From contig NZ_JAPFBW010000013.1 of the NCBI RefSeq assembly GCF_026153205.1, positions 1-64,000 on the forward strand: a DNA stretch of 64,000 nt. The letters run 5' to 3'. The position numbers were made by a program, and so were the translations under genes. The first letter of the stretch is position 1. Every line of letters starts with the position of its first letter. The notes under the pieces are model-generated. The model did not search any database. It had not been told where the DNA came from and saw only the letters and a program-made list of their open reading frames with translations. This document shows positions 63,702 through 64,000 of the stretch, piece by piece. The DNA is from Aquabacterium sp. A7-Y (GTDB taxonomy: Bacteria > Pseudomonadota > Gammaproteobacteria > Burkholderiales > Burkholderiaceae_C).

Positions 63702-64000
63702 ATGCAGCCGAATCCGAAGGATAACCACTTGCTCGCGGCGCTGCCGCTTGCCGAGTGGGAACGTTGGCAAAAAGCGTTGGAGCCCGTGCAGCTGACCTTG
63801 GGTGAAGTGCTCTACGAGTCCGGCGTGGCGTTGACGCAGGTCTTCTTTCCGACGACTTCGATCGTGTCGCTGCTCTACGGTTTCGAGGACGGTGCGTCGT
63901 CGGAGATAGCTGTGGTCGGCAACGAAGGACTCGTCGGCATCTCTCTTTTCATGGGGGGAGGTTCTACCCCGAGCCGAGCCGTCGTGCGAAACGCCGGCCA
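63702..64000 (+). CDS. Crp/Fnr-family transcriptional regulator (partial, cut by window end)
   Basis: The first ~99 residues of a Crp/Fnr-like regulator; the HTH lies beyond the window. MQPNPKDNHLLAALPLAEWE is followed by a cNMP-binding-type barrel start: LGEVLYESGVALTQVFFPTT, SIVSLLYGFEDGASSEIAVV and GNEGLVGISLFMGGG. GGAGAG and GGGAG lie upstream. It resembles the minus-strand regulator at 61799-62482 in layout. Confidence 0.85.
   Translation, partial: MQPNPKDNHLLAALPLAEWERWQKALEPVQLTLGEVLYESGVALTQVFFPTTSIVSLLYGFEDGASSEIAVVGNEGLVGISLFMGGGSTPSRAVVRNAG

Overview
The window is a GC-rich chromosomal segment of a betaproteobacterium, most likely order Burkholderiales (Leptothrix/Rubrivivax/Caldimonas-like). 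The basis is gene content: a DUF4148-type secreted protein, the argS - SPOR protein - dsbA string, the lptA-lptB-rpoN string, a split pntAA/pntAB/pntB transhydrogenase and metX-metW. It is almost entirely chromosomal backbone. I see no rRNA, tRNA, CRISPR array, prophage or intact insertion sequence. Many starts overlap the preceding stop (ATGA, GTGA or TGATG), which marks tight operons. Several genes have a -10-like hexamer 6-7 nt before the start codon and no Shine-Dalgarno sequence, which suggests leaderless mRNAs.

Left part (1-16.7 kb): a small secreted protein; alkC (DNA repair); rsmE (16S rRNA methylation); an amino-acid ABC importer (binding protein and permease, no ATPase gene) followed by pdxY; an M20 peptidase, an alpha/beta hydrolase and a hydroxypyruvate-isomerase-like protein. 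Next is the RNA-repair system rtcBA with its divergent sigma-54 activator rtcR and a near-consensus -24/-12 promoter. The sigma-54 gene rpoN is itself at 45.4 kb. metX-metW follows, preceded by a sequence matching the SAM-II riboswitch and a terminator hairpin. A 193-bp nested palindromic element separates metW from a convergent gene.

Middle (16.8-42 kb): two paralogous LuxR-type response regulator/histidine kinase pairs 12 kb apart; a GST; a DUF898 membrane protein; a frameshifted M48 protease; purB; a GntR-type regulator divergent from pyrF with a perfect palindrome between them; a two-subunit molybdenum hydroxylase (IorA/IorB type); a class II glutamine amidotransferase; an XRE regulator/nucleotidyltransferase pair resembling a toxin-antitoxin module; aceB with a TauE-like exporter and a 2-haloacid-dehalogenase-like gene, divergent from a LysR regulator; and a Ser/Thr kinase with a cNMP-binding domain.

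Right part (40.6-64 kb): argS, a SPOR protein, dsbA; the envelope/transcription operon lptA-lptB-rpoN-rlmL-like; an RHH/ParE-type toxin-antitoxin pair; mtnN; fadD; and the pnt operon with panD (aspartate decarboxylase) between pntAA and pntAB. Then come nudJ-mnmA, a TerC-family protein and glk. The last 3.4 kb is a small accessory-looking cluster: two genes sharing three copies of an unrecognised ~38-residue module, a DUF883-like anchor protein, a short membrane protein, and two Crp/Fnr-like regulators, the second cut off by the window edge.
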